Notes: generated by a model not told the origin, from the letters alone. A stretch of DNA of 64,000 nucleotides from Paracoccaceae bacterium (GCA_030148005.1 JASBUI010000025.1:62001-126000), one strand, 5' to 3'. Numbered from the stretch's first letter, positions 36,508 to 46,237 are shown. Program-made: numbers and translations.

Positions 36508-38457
36508 TCAGCCCCGCAGGTCGGGCGGCAGCGCATCCTGCGCAAGGGCGGGTACGATCTCATCCAGCGCCACGACAGAGGTCTGCTTTTCGCCAAGCCG
36601 GCGCAGTGAAACGGTGCGCTCTTCAACCTCGCGCTGGCCGATGGCAAGGATCACCGGCACCTTGCCGACCGAATGCTCACGCACCTTGTAGTTGATCTTT
36701 TCGTTGCGCGTGTCGGCCTCGGCCCGCACGCCGCGCGCGCGCAAGATCTCGACCACCTCGCGCACATAGTCGTCGGCATCCGACACGATGGCGGCCACGA
36801 CAACCTGGCGCGGGGCCAGCCAGAAAGGCAGCTTTCCGGCGTGCTCTTCGATCAGGATGCCGATAAAGCGCTCGAAACTGCCCAGAAGCGCGCGGTGAAG
36901 CATGACCGGGCGGTGCTTTGCCCCATCCTCGCCGACATAGCTTGCGTCAAGCCGCTCGGGCAGAACGAAATCCACCTGATGGGTGCCGCATTGCCAGTCG
37001 CGCCCGATTGCATCTGTCAGTACGAACTCAAGCTTGGGGCCGTAAAAGGCGCCTTCGCCGGGGTTCAGTTCGGGCTCGATCCCGGCGGCGCGGGTTGCGG
37101 CCAAAAGCGCAGCTTCCGCGCGGTCCCAAACCTCGTCAGACCCTGAACGCTGCTCGGGCCGGTCGGAAAACTTCACCTTGAAGTCCGCAAAGCCAAGTTC
37201 GGCGTAAACCTCTGACAAAAAGGCGATAAACGCCGCCGTTTCGCTTTCGATCTGCGCCTCGGTGCAAAAGATATGCGCGTCATCCTGCGTAAAGCCGCGC
37301 ACCCGCATGATCCCGTGAAGGGCGCCCGAAGGCTCATAGCGGTTGCAGGATCCGAACTCTGCCATCCGAAGCGGCAGATCGCGATAGCTTTTCAGCCCGA
37401 CCTTGAAGATCTCGACATGGCAGGGGCAGTTCATCGGCTTCAGCGCATTGACCGCCTTCTCGCGGGCGTGTTCCTCGTCGACCTCGACGATGAACATATG
37501 CTCTTGGTACTTGTCCCAATGGCCCGAAGCCTCCCACAGCTTGCGGTCCACGACTTGGGGTGTGTTCACCTCGACATAGCCGCCGGCGCGCTGCTTGCGG
37601 CGCATATAGTCCTGCAGCGTGGTATAGATGGTCCAGCCGTTTGGATGCCAGAAGACCTGACCGGGGGCCTCTTCCTGCATGTGAAAAAGGTCCATCTCGC
37701 GGCCCAGTTTGCGGTGGTCGCGCTTGGCGGCCTCTTCGAGCATGTGCAGATGCGCCTTAAGCCCTTCCTTGTTCTGAAACGCCACGCCATAGATGCGCTG
37801 CAGCATTGCGCGGTTGCTGTCGCCGCGCCAATAGGCGCCGGCGACGCTCATCAGTTTGAAGGCATCGGCAGGCACCTGTCCGGTGTGCTGAAGATGCGGG
37901 CCGCGGCAAAGATCCTGCCAGTCCCCGTGCCAGTACATGCGCAAGGGTTCATCTCCCGGGATGGCTTCGATCAGTTCAACCTTATAGGGCTCGCCGGTGT
38001 CGCGGTAATGCTGGACGGCGCGCGCGCGCTCCCAGATCTCGGTGCGAACCGGCTCGCGCAGGTTGATGATTTCCTTCATCTTTTTCTCAATCGCGCCCAG
38101 ATCTTCGGGTGTGAAAGGCTCAGCGCGGTCAAAGTCATAATACCAGCCGTTTTCAATCACTGGCCCGATCGTGACCTTCACATCCGGCCAAAGCTCCTGT
38201 ACGGCGCGGGCCATGATATGGGCCAGATCGTGGCGGATCAGCTCCAGCGCGGGGGCTTCATCTTTCAGCGTGTTGATCGCGATGGCGGCATCTTTTTCAA
38301 TCGGCCACTGCAGGTCCCAATGGGCGCCGTCCAGCGTGGCGCTGATTGCCTTCTTGGCCAGCGACGTTGAGATGTCGGCGGCCACTTCGGCCGCAGTCAC
38401 GCCGCTTGCAAAGCTGCGCGCGTTGCCGTCAGGAAATGTCAGGGAAATCTCGGCCAT
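36508..38457 (-). CDS. thrS: Threonine--tRNA ligase
   Basis: A 649-residue class II synthetase with all domains: TGS (about residues 1-62), the second additional editing domain around 70-235 (with [16 protein letters not shown] and the LCRGPHL motif) and catalytic core. The core has [10 protein letters not shown] near 344 with the zinc Cys, [21 protein letters not shown] as motif 2 near 370 and [13 protein letters not shown] as motif 3. A C-terminal anticodon domain follows. The start is ATG 38457 behind GAGGAG; the frame is open far upstream but includes intergenic repeat sequence. Confidence 0.97.
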   Translation of the reverse strand: MAEISLTFPDGNARSFASGVTAAEVAADISTSLAKKAISATLDGAHWDLQWPIEKDAAIAINTLKDEAPALELIRHDLAHIMARAVQELWPDVKVTIGPVIENGWYYDFDRAEPFTPEDLGAIEKKMKEIINLREPVRTEIWERARAVQHYRDTGEPYKVELIEAIPGDEPLRMYWHGDWQDLCRGPHLQHTGQVPADAFKLMSVAGAYWRGDSNRAMLQRIYGVAFQNKEGLKAHLHMLEEAAKRDHRKLGREMDLFHMQEEAPGQVFWHPNGWTIYTTLQDYMRRKQRAGGYVEVNTPQVVDRKLWEASGHWDKYQEHMFIVEVDEEHAREKAVNALKPMNCPCHVEIFKVGLKSYRDLPLRMAEFGSCNRYEPSGALHGIMRVRGFTQDDAHIFCTEAQIESETAAFIAFLSEVYAELGFADFKVKFSDRPEQRSGSDEVWDRAEAALLAATRAAGIEPELNPGEGAFYGPKLEFVLTDAIGRDWQCGTHQVDFVLPERLDASYVGEDGAKHRPVMLHRALLGSFERFIGILIEEHAGKLPFWLAPRQVVVAAIVSDADDYVREVVEILRARGVRAEADTRNEKINYKVREHSVGKVPVILAIGQREVEERTVSLRRLGEKQTSVVALDEIVPALAQDALPPDLRG

Positions 38458-38556
38458 GTGCCGTCTCCTCGTCAGTTTGGCGCCCACGGAACGCCCGGTT
38501 GCAAGATATGTTCGCCCCCAAATGGCCAAAGGCTTGGCCCCTGTCAACGCCGATCC

Positions 38557-38588
38557 CTTCTTTGTGGCCAAATATCCCCGCCGGAGGC
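38557..38588 (-). repeat. Dispersed intergenic repeat, copy 3
   Basis: Plus-strand text CTTCTTTGTGG followed by CCAAATATCCCCGCCGGAGG. It lies between divergent thrS and the hydrolase gene, with no gene for it to terminate. Confidence 0.75.
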
Positions 38589-38699
38589 AGGCCCGCACCC
38601 GGCCAGCGGCGCAGGTTCGGGGCAAAATGCGCTGGCCCGCCAGTGGCGCCCATGCCAGATTGCGCGCCAAAGCCATTCACCTTTCAGGAGCGCCCATAG

Positions 38700-39464
38700 A
38701 TGTCCACGCCGCAGTACCTTGAAACCGCAACGGGGCGCCGGATCGCTTATCATGCTCAGCCGGGCGCGGGGCCGGGGCTGATATTTCTGGGCGGGTTCAA
38801 ATCGGACATGGAGGGCACCAAGGCGCTTTACCTTCAGGACATGGCCGCCCGTCAGGGCCGCGCGTTCCTGCGCTTTGACTATTCGGGGCATGGGCAATCC
38901 TCGGGCGAATTCACCCAAGGGGCCATCGGCGACTGGGCCGAGGATGCCGAAGAGGTTCTAAGCCGGCTCACCCAAGGGCCGCAGGTTCTGGTCGGCTCAT
39001 CCATGGGGGGGTGGATATCGCTTTTGCTGGCGCGGAAAAGGCCAGAGCGGCTGGCGGGGCTTGTCACCATCGCGGCGGCGCCCGATTTCACCGAGGACGG
39101 CATGTGGAACGGGTTTTCGGAAGATCAGCGCGCGGCGCTTTTGCGCGATGGGCAGATCGCGCTGCCATCTGAGTATGGCGATCCTTACATCATCACCCGG
39201 CGGCTGATCGAAGAGGGGCGGGGCAACCTTGTTTTGCGCGCGCCCTTGGATCTGCCCTTTCCGGTGCGCTTTTTGCAAGGCACGGCGGACGAGGACGTCG
39301 ATGTCTCTGTCGCCATGCGGCTTTTGGAGCATGCAAGCGGGCCCGATATGCGCCTGACGCTTTTCAAAGGCGCCGACCACCGGTTTTCCACGCCCGAGGC
39401 GCTGATCGCGATCGAAGAGGCCATTGGCGCGGTGCTTGCGCGCGCCAGCAGCGATGTGACCTGA
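38700..39464 (+). CDS. Alpha/beta hydrolase (ABHD10-like)
   Basis: A 254-residue alpha/beta hydrolase with oxyanion-region GGFKSDMEGTKA near residue 31, FDYSGHGQSSG near 59, nucleophile elbow GSSMGG near residue 98 and the final histidine in GADHRFS near 226. The triad thus looks complete. The short form without a large cap resembles ABHD10-type thioesterases/carboxylesterases, but the substrate is unknown. AGGAG lies upstream of ATG 38700. Confidence 0.82.
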   Translation: MSTPQYLETATGRRIAYHAQPGAGPGLIFLGGFKSDMEGTKALYLQDMAARQGRAFLRFDYSGHGQSSGEFTQGAIGDWAEDAEEVLSRLTQGPQVLVGSSMGGWISLLLARKRPERLAGLVTIAAAPDFTEDGMWNGFSEDQRAALLRDGQIALPSEYGDPYIITRRLIEEGRGNLVLRAPLDLPFPVRFLQGTADEDVDVSVAMRLLEHASGPDMRLTLFKGADHRFSTPEALIAIEEAIGAVLARASSDVT

Positions 39465-39525
39465 CGTTACAATAGGTGTTTTGCCCGGCGCGCGGCTAGG
39501 TTCCCCCCGAAAACGGGAGGGATAG

Positions 39526-40872
39526 ATGGCACTGAGTTTGGGACAAAAGGCCGGCTGGGGGCTGGCCGATATGGGCATCAACGTCTTTGTTGTGGTCAAA
39601 CAGCTGTTGGTCTTTACCTATCTGACCGCCTTTCTGGGCGTGCCGGTGGGCGTGGCAGGATGGGTGACCTTTGCGGTTCTGGCCTTTGACGTCGTTACCG
39701 ACCCGCTGGTGGGATACCTGTCGGACCGCACTTCAAGCCGCTGGGGCCGCAGGGTGCCTTGGATGGTTGCGGGGGCTGTCATTCTGGCGCTTGGCATCGT
39801 CGGCATTTTCGCAGTGCCGCCCGGCTGGAGCTGGCAGGCGAACATGGCCTGGGTCGTGGGCTTTTTTGGTCTGGCGACGATCGGCTTTACCTTTGTGGCC
39901 ATCCCTTACGGCGCGCAGGCGGGCGAGATGACGCAGGATGTCGACGAGCGCAGCGCGATGACGGCCTTTCGCATGGGGTTCGCGTCGGTCGGGCTTTTGG
40001 TGGCGGGCGGTCTGGTTCCGGCGCTGGCGGGCGACACGCGCGAGGGGTATCTTGGCGCGGTGCTGACGGTGGCGCCGGTCGTGGTTCTGGCGATCTGGGC
40101 CTCGGTGTTTTTCACTCGCCGCGCGCCGCGGATCGAAACCCCCGCGACGGTGGGTTTTGGCGCGATGGTCCGGCTTGTCTTTGCCAATCGCAGCTTTGCG
40201 ATACTGGTGGCGATCTACGGTCTTTTGACGCTTGGGGTCGCTACGATCGCGGCGGGGCTTCAGCTTGCTTCGCTCTACCTCATAGTCGATGCGGGCGGGG
40301 GCGCCCTGTCGGGGCTGGTATCGGCGCTTGGCATGTTCTCTGTCCTTTTCACGGCCTTCATCATCGGTTCGATCCTAAGTCAGTATGTCTGGGTTCGCCT
40401 GTCGCATTCCTTGGGCAAGATCTGGGCGCTGGTTCTGGGGATGGTTCTCTATATTGTCGTTCTTTCAGGGGTTTACAGCCAGCTTCCGTCCAGCGGATTG
40501 ATGATCATGGCCGGGCTTTTCCTGATGGCGGGCTTTGCCAATGGCGCCTACCAGCAGATCCCTTGGGCGATGTATCCCGATCTGATGGACATCACGCGGG
40601 CGGAAAGTGGCGAGGCGATTGAGGGGGCGTTTTCGGCGATCTGGCTTTTTGGTCAAAAGGTCGCGAATGCGCTGGCGCCGCTGGTTCTAGGCATTCTGCT
40701 GGCCGCTTACGGCTGGCGCGAAAGCACCTCTGGCGTGATTGAGCAGCCGCCGGAGGCACTGGGCGCTTTGCGCGCGGCGCTGACAATCGTGCCGGGGGTT
40801 CTGTTTGCGCTGTCGATCCTTGGGCTGATCGCGCTTTATCGCCCGACGCTGAAGGGGCGTCTGCACGGCTAA
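39526..40872 (+). CDS. GPH/MFS family symporter
   Basis: A 448-residue twelve-helix transporter of the glycoside-pentoside-hexuronide:cation type. The first cytoplasmic motif is DVVTDPLVGYLSDRTSSRWGRRVPW (about residues 52-76), where the conserved Asp residues bind the coupling cation. FVAIPYGAQAGEM near 123 is also typical. Substrate may be a sugar or another organic solute. GGGAGG precedes ATG 39526. Confidence 0.85.
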   Translation: MALSLGQKAGWGLADMGINVFVVVKQLLVFTYLTAFLGVPVGVAGWVTFAVLAFDVVTDPLVGYLSDRTSSRWGRRVPWMVAGAVILALGIVGIFAVPPGWSWQANMAWVVGFFGLATIGFTFVAIPYGAQAGEMTQDVDERSAMTAFRMGFASVGLLVAGGLVPALAGDTREGYLGAVLTVAPVVVLAIWASVFFTRRAPRIETPATVGFGAMVRLVFANRSFAILVAIYGLLTLGVATIAAGLQLASLYLIVDAGGGALSGLVSALGMFSVLFTAFIIGSILSQYVWVRLSHSLGKIWALVLGMVLYIVVLSGVYSQLPSSGLMIMAGLFLMAGFANGAYQQIPWAMYPDLMDITRAESGEAIEGAFSAIWLFGQKVANALAPLVLGILLAAYGWRESTSGVIEQPPEALGALRAALTIVPGVLFALSILGLIALYRPTLKGRLHG

Positions 40873-40977
40873 CCCGCGCGGGTTGGGGGCCGCCGGTTTC
40901 GATTGGCGGTTCTCGTGTTGCGCCGCGCCTGATAACGTCGCACTGGCAATTGATTGGTGCATTACAGGAGCGCGGAT

Positions 40978-41409
40978 ATGGAACAGCGGGTCAGCCTGAT
41001 TACGCTTGGTGTTGATGATATGGAACGTTCGGCGGCGTTTTACGAGGCGCTGGGATGGGCCCGGGCCGAAACCCCTGACGGGGTCATCGCCTTTGATCTG
41101 ATCGGCCAGACGCTGGGGCTTTACCCCAAGGCGGCGCTGGCGGCGGATATGGGGCTGAAGCCCGAAGAAGTTGGCGGGTTTTCCGGGATCACGCTTTCCC
41201 ACAATGTCCGCGAAAAGGGCGATGTCGGGGCCATGATGGCGGCGGCGGAAGCTGCGGGCGCACGGGTTATCAAACCTGCCCATGACATCTTTTGGGGCGG
41301 GCATATCGGGTATTTTGCCGATCCTGACGGGCATGTCTGGGAAGTGGCGTGGAACCCGTTTTCGCCGCTTGGGCCGAAAGGCGAATTTCAGTGGAACGGC
41401 GCAGGTTAG
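40978..41409 (+). CDS. VOC family protein
   Basis: A 143-residue single-chain VOC protein: ITLGVDDMERSAAFYEALGW (about residues 8-27), a second beta-alpha unit, and FADPDGHVWEVAWNPFSPL near 115-133, giving the candidate C-terminal Glu ligand. There is no His at the usual first metal position (TLGV instead of HxxI), so metal-dependent lyase activity is uncertain. AGGAG lies upstream of ATG 40978. The following gene starts 13 bp after its stop. Confidence 0.8.
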   Translation: MEQRVSLITLGVDDMERSAAFYEALGWARAETPDGVIAFDLIGQTLGLYPKAALAADMGLKPEEVGGFSGITLSHNVREKGDVGAMMAAAEAAGARVIKPAHDIFWGGHIGYFADPDGHVWEVAWNPFSPLGPKGEFQWNGAG

Positions 41410-41422
41410 GGCCGGGCATCTG

Positions 41423-42058
41423 ATGCGCAAACCGGCCAGCATGTGGAGCCTTGAGACCTTTGGCAGGCAGCGGCTTTCGCGGCATTTCTTCATGCGCGAG
41501 TTCCTCTATTCGGAGATCGGAAGCTTTCACCAGATCGCCAATATTCCGGATGATCCTGAACTGGCGCTGGCAGCCGGGCGGCAGCTTTGCGAGACGCTTT
41601 TGGAGCCGCTGGTTGAAACCTTTGGGCCGATTTGCATCCGTTCGGGCCTTCGCAGTTGGGAGTTGAATGATTTCGGCAACCAGCGGCGCCTGAACTGTGC
41701 GCGCTCAGAGGCTGATCGCGCCGGGCATATCTGGGACCGGCGCGATGACAGGGGGCGGATGGGCGCGATGGCGACCGTGGTGATCCCGTGGTTTGCCGAT
41801 CGCTATGAAGCGGGGCGCGACTGGCGCGATCTGGCGTGGTGGATGCACGATCATCTGGCCTTTGACTGGCTTCAGTTTTTTCCCAAGCTTTGTGCGTTCA
41901 ACCTTGGCTGGCGCGAGGCGCCGCGCGGCAAGATCACGTCCTATATCGCACCGCGCGGCACCCTGCTTGCCGAGGGGCGGGCGCCGGATGTGCCGCGTGA
42001 TGAGCGGTCGCGCCGCTATGCCGATTTTCCGGTGTTCCGGGGGCTGGACCTGCCTTAG
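41423..42058 (+). CDS. Hypothetical protein, possibly a degenerate M15-like peptidase fold
   Basis: A 211-residue cytoplasmic protein without signal peptide. The stretch GPICIRSGLRSWELNDFGNQ near residue 66 resembles the substrate-binding Ser-Gly-x-Arg-Ser segment of M15 D-Ala-D-Ala carboxypeptidases. The following SEADRAGHIWDRRDDRGRMG stands where H-x6-D should bind zinc; one His and Asp are there but the spacing does not fit. ATG 41423 is the most likely start because the earlier frame lies inside the VOC gene. Function is uncertain and the peptidase link is only a pattern similarity. Confidence 0.6.
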   Translation: MRKPASMWSLETFGRQRLSRHFFMREFLYSEIGSFHQIANIPDDPELALAAGRQLCETLLEPLVETFGPICIRSGLRSWELNDFGNQRRLNCARSEADRAGHIWDRRDDRGRMGAMATVVIPWFADRYEAGRDWRDLAWWMHDHLAFDWLQFFPKLCAFNLGWREAPRGKITSYIAPRGTLLAEGRAPDVPRDERSRRYADFPVFRGLDLP

Positions 42059-42112
42059 AAAGGGGTGGCGGGCCGGCGGTCTGCGACGTTTGACCAGTGA
42101 TGTGAGGCCGCG

Positions 42113-42877
42113 ATGATCCTGCCCAAGACACCCGATTTTTCCCTTGCCGGGCGGCGCGCGCTTGTTGCGGGGGGATCAAGCGGCATCGGGCTTGGTGCGG
42201 CGGCGGCGCTGGCCGAGGCGGGCGCGCATGTGGTCATTGCCGCGCGGCGGCGCGAGAGCGTGGATGCGGCGGTTGCCGCCCTGCAAGAGGCGGGGATGTC
42301 GGCGGCGCCATGGCAGATGGATATAAGTGATGAGGCTTCGGTCGAGGCCTGCTTTGCCACCCATGAACCCTTTGATATCGTTGTGAACTCGGCTGGGACC
42401 GCGCGCCATTCCCCGGCGCTTGAAACCCGGGCCGAGGATTTTGACGCGGTGATGGCGGTCAATCTGCGGGGGGCGTATTTTCTGGCCCAGCATGCCGCGC
42501 GCGGAATGATCGGGGCGGGCAAGGCGGGGTCGATCGTGCATATCTCAAGCCAGATGGCGCATGTCGGCGGGCCCGACAGGGCGGTTTATTCGGCCTCAAA
42601 GCACGGGCTTGAGGGGATGATCAAATCGATGGCGATTGAATGGGGCCCGCAGGGCGTGCGCATCAATTCGGTGTGCCCCACCTTTATTCGCACGCCTTTG
42701 ACCGAGGCGACTTTTGCCGATGAGGACAAGCTGAAATGGGTTCGCGAGAAGATCAAGTTGCCAAGGGTTGGACGGGTCGAGGATGTGATGGGCGCGGTCC
42801 TTTTTCTGGCCGGCGATGGCGCGGCGATGGTGACGGGAACCTCGATCCTGATCGACGGCGGCTGGACGGCCGACTGA
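42113..42877 (+). CDS. Short-chain dehydrogenase/reductase (SDR)
   Basis: A 254-residue classical SDR. The cofactor motif GGSSGIGLG (TGxxxGxG type) lies near residues 20-28, NSAGTARH (NNAG type) near 92, catalytic Ser in SSQMA near 144 and YSASK near 158-162. The Arg-rich AARRRESV after the second strand favours NADPH. It ends IDGGWTAD as many sugar or polyol oxidoreductases do. Substrate unknown; it precedes the MetE-like gene by 73 bp on the same strand. Confidence 0.88.
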   Translation: MILPKTPDFSLAGRRALVAGGSSGIGLGAAAALAEAGAHVVIAARRRESVDAAVAALQEAGMSAAPWQMDISDEASVEACFATHEPFDIVVNSAGTARHSPALETRAEDFDAVMAVNLRGAYFLAQHAARGMIGAGKAGSIVHISSQMAHVGGPDRAVYSASKHGLEGMIKSMAIEWGPQGVRINSVCPTFIRTPLTEATFADEDKLKWVREKIKLPRVGRVEDVMGAVLFLAGDGAAMVTGTSILIDGGWTAD

Positions 42878-42950
42878 TGGGCGCGCGGCTGCTTGCCGAG
42901 CGGCGCCCGTGCGGGCACTCTGACGCCAGAGCAACGCCGGGGGGACGCGG

Positions 42951-44090
42951 ATGATCGCAACAACGCATGTCGGAAGCCTTCCTCGGCGGCAGGATGTCGT
43001 TGATCTGCTTTTTGCGCGCGAGCGCGGGGAGGCGGTGGATGACGCGGCCTTTGACGCGACGATGGCGGCGGCCTGTAGCGAGAGCGTGGCGAAACAATTG
43101 GCAGCGGGGATCGATATTGTTTCCGATGGGGAAACAGCCAAGATCAGCTATGCGACCTATGTCAAGGACCGCTACACCGGCTTTGGCGGCGATGGGCCCC
43201 GGATCGGTCCAGCCGATATCAAAGAGTTCCCGGGGTATCTTGCACGGCTTCGGGCCGCCGATGAGGGGCCCAAGTTTGCGCGCCCGATGTGCGTGGGCGA
43301 GGTGCGCCCCAAGGGGCAGGAAGCGCTTTTGCGCGATATCGGTAACCTCAAGGCCGCGATGGCGGAACATGGGGGCAAGCGCGGTTTCATGAACGCAGCC
43401 TCGCCCGGTGTGATCTCACTTTTCCTGCACAATGCCCATTACGGCAGCCGCGAGGCATATCTCGCTGCGCTGGCCGGGGCGATGGCCGAGGAATACCGCA
43501 CGATTGTCGATGCGGGGCTGGATCTTCAGGTTGATTGCCCCGATCTTGCCCTGTCGCGGCACATGCTTTTTCCCCAGCTGAGCGACGATGAATTCGTAGC
43601 CATCGCGCATTTGCACGTCGAAGCGCTTAACCAGGCGCTGGAAGGGATCGACCCGGGACGCGTGCGGGTGCATATCTGTTGGGGTAATTACGAGGGGCCG
43701 CATGTTTGCGATATCGAGATGGACAAGGTGTTTGGCGTGCTGATGGCGGTGCGGGCGCGCTATCTGCTTTTTGAAACCGCCAATCCGCGCCACGGCCATG
43801 AGTGGGTCGTTTTCCGCGATCGGGCGGGAGAAATACCCAGCGACAGGGTTCTGGTGCCCGGCGTGGTGGATAGCACGACAAACTTTGTCGAGCATCCCGA
43901 TCTGGTGGCCCAGCGGATTGAAAGGTTCGTCGATATCGTCGGCCAAGAGCGGGTGATCGCGGGCACCGATTGCGGTTTTGGCACTTTTGCGGGCTTTGGC
44001 ACGGTTGATCCGCAGATTGCCTATGCCAAGCTGGCGGCGCTGTCCGAAGGGGCAAGGTGGGCCGCAGGTGCAGGGCGGGCCGGGCCATGA
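42951..44090 (+). CDS. Cobalamin-independent methionine synthase II family (MetE C-terminal-like) protein
   Basis: A 379-residue barrel protein related to the catalytic half of MetE and to epoxyalkane:coenzyme M transferase. It starts TTHVGSLPR, has SDGETAK near residue 59, DCPDLAL near 188, HICWGNYEGPH with a His-x-Cys metal pair near 241-243 and GTDCGFGTFAGFG with a Cys near 335. This metal ligand set (His, Cys, Glu, Cys) supports a zinc thiol-alkyl transferase. It lacks the N-terminal half of MetE, so de novo methionine synthesis is not implied. The stop overlaps the next start (ATGA). Confidence 0.85.
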   Translation: MIATTHVGSLPRRQDVVDLLFARERGEAVDDAAFDATMAAACSESVAKQLAAGIDIVSDGETAKISYATYVKDRYTGFGGDGPRIGPADIKEFPGYLARLRAADEGPKFARPMCVGEVRPKGQEALLRDIGNLKAAMAEHGGKRGFMNAASPGVISLFLHNAHYGSREAYLAALAGAMAEEYRTIVDAGLDLQVDCPDLALSRHMLFPQLSDDEFVAIAHLHVEALNQALEGIDPGRVRVHICWGNYEGPHVCDIEMDKVFGVLMAVRARYLLFETANPRHGHEWVVFRDRAGEIPSDRVLVPGVVDSTTNFVEHPDLVAQRIERFVDIVGQERVIAGTDCGFGTFAGFGTVDPQIAYAKLAALSEGARWAAGAGRAGP

Positions 44091-44797
44091 GCGATCCGGT
44101 CGTTTTCCTGCCGCCGATGATGTGCGATGCGCGGGTGTTCGCGCCGCAGATCAAGGCCTTCTCGGGGCGGCAGGCGATGATATTCGCGCCCCTGACGATG
44201 GGTGACACGGTGCGCGAGATGGCCGGGCAGGTTCTGGCCGCCGCGCCCGAGCGCTTTGCGATGCTGGGGCTTGCGATGGGCGGGATCGTGGCGATGGAGG
44301 TTGCGCGCCAAGCCCCTGAACGAATTACAAAACTATGCCTGATGGATACCAATCCGCTGGCCGAGACACCGGCGGCGGCGGCCGCGCGCGAGCCGCAGAT
44401 CATCGCGGCAAAGTCGGGGCGGCTGGAAGAGGCGATGCGCGCCGAGATGCGCCCCGAGTATCTGGCGCCGGGGACCGGGCGCAGGGCGGTACTTGATACG
44501 GTGATGGAGATGGCGGACGATCTGGGGGCGTCGATTTTCGTGCGCCAGTCGCGGGCGCTTCAGAAGCGGCCCGATCAGCAGCGCACGCTGCGGCGGTTGC
44601 AGATACCCACGCTTGTGGTCTGCGGCGAGCATGACAAGCTGTACCCGGTCAAGCGGCATGAGTTTCTGGCCGATCTGATCCCTGATGCCAAGCTTGCGAT
44701 CGTCCATGATGCGGGGCATCTGCCGGTGCTGGAGCAGCCTGCGCAGGTCAACGAGATCTTGCGCGACTGGATGTCAGCGCCGCTGATCCTGCGCTAA
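44087..44797 (+). CDS. Alpha/beta fold hydrolase-like protein with Ala at the nucleophile position
   Basis: A 236-residue alpha/beta hydrolase fold coupled by four-base overlap to the MetE-like gene. FLPPMMCDARVF near residue 7 forms the oxyanion region, and the acid and base are in VCGEHDKLYP near 185 and HDAGHLPVLEQP near 205. The nucleophile elbow, however, reads GLAMGG: codon 63 (44273-44275) is GCG for alanine instead of serine. The rest of the active site is conserved. Either it uses another mechanism, acts non-catalytically, or has lost activity. Confidence 0.75.
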   Translation: MSDPVVFLPPMMCDARVFAPQIKAFSGRQAMIFAPLTMGDTVREMAGQVLAAAPERFAMLGLAMGGIVAMEVARQAPERITKLCLMDTNPLAETPAAAAAREPQIIAAKSGRLEEAMRAEMRPEYLAPGTGRRAVLDTVMEMADDLGASIFVRQSRALQKRPDQQRTLRRLQIPTLVVCGEHDKLYPVKRHEFLADLIPDAKLAIVHDAGHLPVLEQPAQVNEILRDWMSAPLILR

Positions 44798-44830
44798 GGC
44801 CTTGCCGCGGCGCGCGTGGTGCGCCGCGGG

Positions 44831-44856
44831 GCCATGAGTATTTTTGCAAAGAAGAA
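44831..44856 (+). repeat. Dispersed intergenic repeat, copy 6 (degenerate)
   Basis: GCCATGAGTATTTTTGCAAA then GAAGAA. The GC arm is eroded but the AT box and tail are kept. It lies 34 bp after the hydrolase stop in terminator-like orientation. Confidence 0.6.
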
Positions 44857-44871
44857 ATGGCCGGGGCGGGG

Positions 44872-46137
44872 TTACTCGGCGGCGATTTTCTTGGCCGGGC
44901 TTGGTTTGCGGCTGTTGGCGTCGATGAAGTCAAGCACCAGAGGCCGGATGTTGTTGCGCCAGCTTTTGCCGGCGAAGATGCCGTAGTGGCCGGCGCCGGG
45001 TTCAAGGTGGCTTGCCTTTTTGCTGTCCGCGAGCCCGGTCAGAAGGGGCAGGGCGGCAAGGCATTGGCCGGGGGCGGAGATGTCGTCTTCTTCGCCTTCG
45101 ACGATTTTGACGGCGACATCGGTGATCTTGCCGATATCGACCGGTTTGCCTTCGATGGTGAAGGCGTTGCGGGCGATGTCGCGTTCCTTGAAGATGCGGT
45201 GGACGGTCGAGAGGTAAAACTCGGCCGTCATGTCCATCACGGCAAGGTATTCATCGTAGAAACGATTGTGCTTGTCGCTATCGGTTGCCTCGCCCTTGGC
45301 GATGTTGAGGATCTGGTTCGAGAAGGCCTGAAGGTGGCGGTCGGCGTTCATCGAGATGAAGGAGGCCAATTGCAGAAGGCCAGGGTAGACCTTGCGCCCT
45401 ACGCCGGCGTGTTTGAAGCCGACGCGCTGGATCATCGTTTCTTCGAGCATGCCCATGGTGACGCGGCGGCCAAAGTCGGTCACCTCGGTGGCGGCGGCAT
45501 CGGGGTCGATCGGGCCGCCGATCAGGGTCAGCGATGCGGGCTGTTCATCGGGCGCCTCTTCGGCCAGGCAGGCGGTTGCGGCAAGGGCAAGCGGCGCGGG
45601 CTGGCAGACGGCGATGACATGGATGTCGGGGCCGAGGTGGCGCATGAAATCGACGAGATAGCGGGTGTAATCCTCGACGTCGAACTTGCCCTTGGAGACG
45701 GGGATGTCGCGAGCGTTGTGCCAGTCGGTGATATAGACGTCGGCGTCAGGCAGAAGGCTTGTCACTGTCGAGCGCAAAAGCGTGGCGTAGTGGCCGGACA
45801 TGGGCGCGACCAGAAGGATCTGGCGTTTCTGGCGTTCGCGGCCCTGCACCTTGAACGAGATCAGATCGCCAAAGGGGCGGGCGAGCAGTGTTTCGATGCT
45901 GACGATATGGTCGCGGCCATCGGAGCCGACGACGGAGTTGATGTTCCAGCCCGGTTTGGTGACCATCCGCGCAAAGCTGCGCTCTGTCACATCGCCCCAG
46001 GCGGACATGACCTGAAACATCGGGTGCGCCACGAGGCCCGTGGCGGGATAAGAGGCCATGGCGCGGGCTGTGGCGCCCAACCATTCGTTGGTATTACGAA
46101 TGGTTTCCATCAGGTCGTATGTCACCATATACTTCAT
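44872..46137 (-). CDS. phaZ: Intracellular polyhydroxyalkanoate depolymerase
   Basis: A 421-residue enzyme mobilising stored PHB from granules. It is the intracellular PhaZ type with a cysteine nucleophile: VIAVCQPAPLALA places Cys178 in a lipase-box-like turn. Asp in the EGEEDDIS region near 360 and His in PGAGHYGIF near 393 complete a triad. ATG 46137 has AAAGGA upstream. It diverges from phaC across about 100 bp containing PhaR-type sites, so degradation and synthesis genes share a control region. Confidence 0.93.
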   Translation of the reverse strand: MKYMVTYDLMETIRNTNEWLGATARAMASYPATGLVAHPMFQVMSAWGDVTERSFARMVTKPGWNINSVVGSDGRDHIVSIETLLARPFGDLISFKVQGRERQKRQILLVAPMSGHYATLLRSTVTSLLPDADVYITDWHNARDIPVSKGKFDVEDYTRYLVDFMRHLGPDIHVIAVCQPAPLALAATACLAEEAPDEQPASLTLIGGPIDPDAAATEVTDFGRRVTMGMLEETMIQRVGFKHAGVGRKVYPGLLQLASFISMNADRHLQAFSNQILNIAKGEATDSDKHNRFYDEYLAVMDMTAEFYLSTVHRIFKERDIARNAFTIEGKPVDIGKITDVAVKIVEGEEDDISAPGQCLAALPLLTGLADSKKASHLEPGAGHYGIFAGKSWRNNIRPLVLDFIDANSRKPSPAKKIAAE

Positions 46138-46193
46138 GTGTTATCCTTTTACGGCCAAGCGCCGTTGCGTAACGGTCTGCCGGCCGGTAACTG

Positions 46194-46212
46194 CTGCTAT
46201 GCTGCACTGCGG
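46194..46212. promoter_or_regulatory. PhaR-type operator between phaZ and phaC
   Basis: CTGC-TAT-GCTG at 46194-46204 overlaps CTGC-ACT-GCGG at 46202-46212. Each differs by one base from CTGC-N3-GCAG, the target reported for PhaR in this order. Position is 26-44 bp before phaC. Confidence 0.55.
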
Positions 46213-46237
46213 AAAAATCTAGGGGGTTACTGGAGCG

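Noticed and set aside
37273-38370. Plus-strand 365-codon frame
   Set aside because: Entirely antisense to thrS, which has every expected domain.
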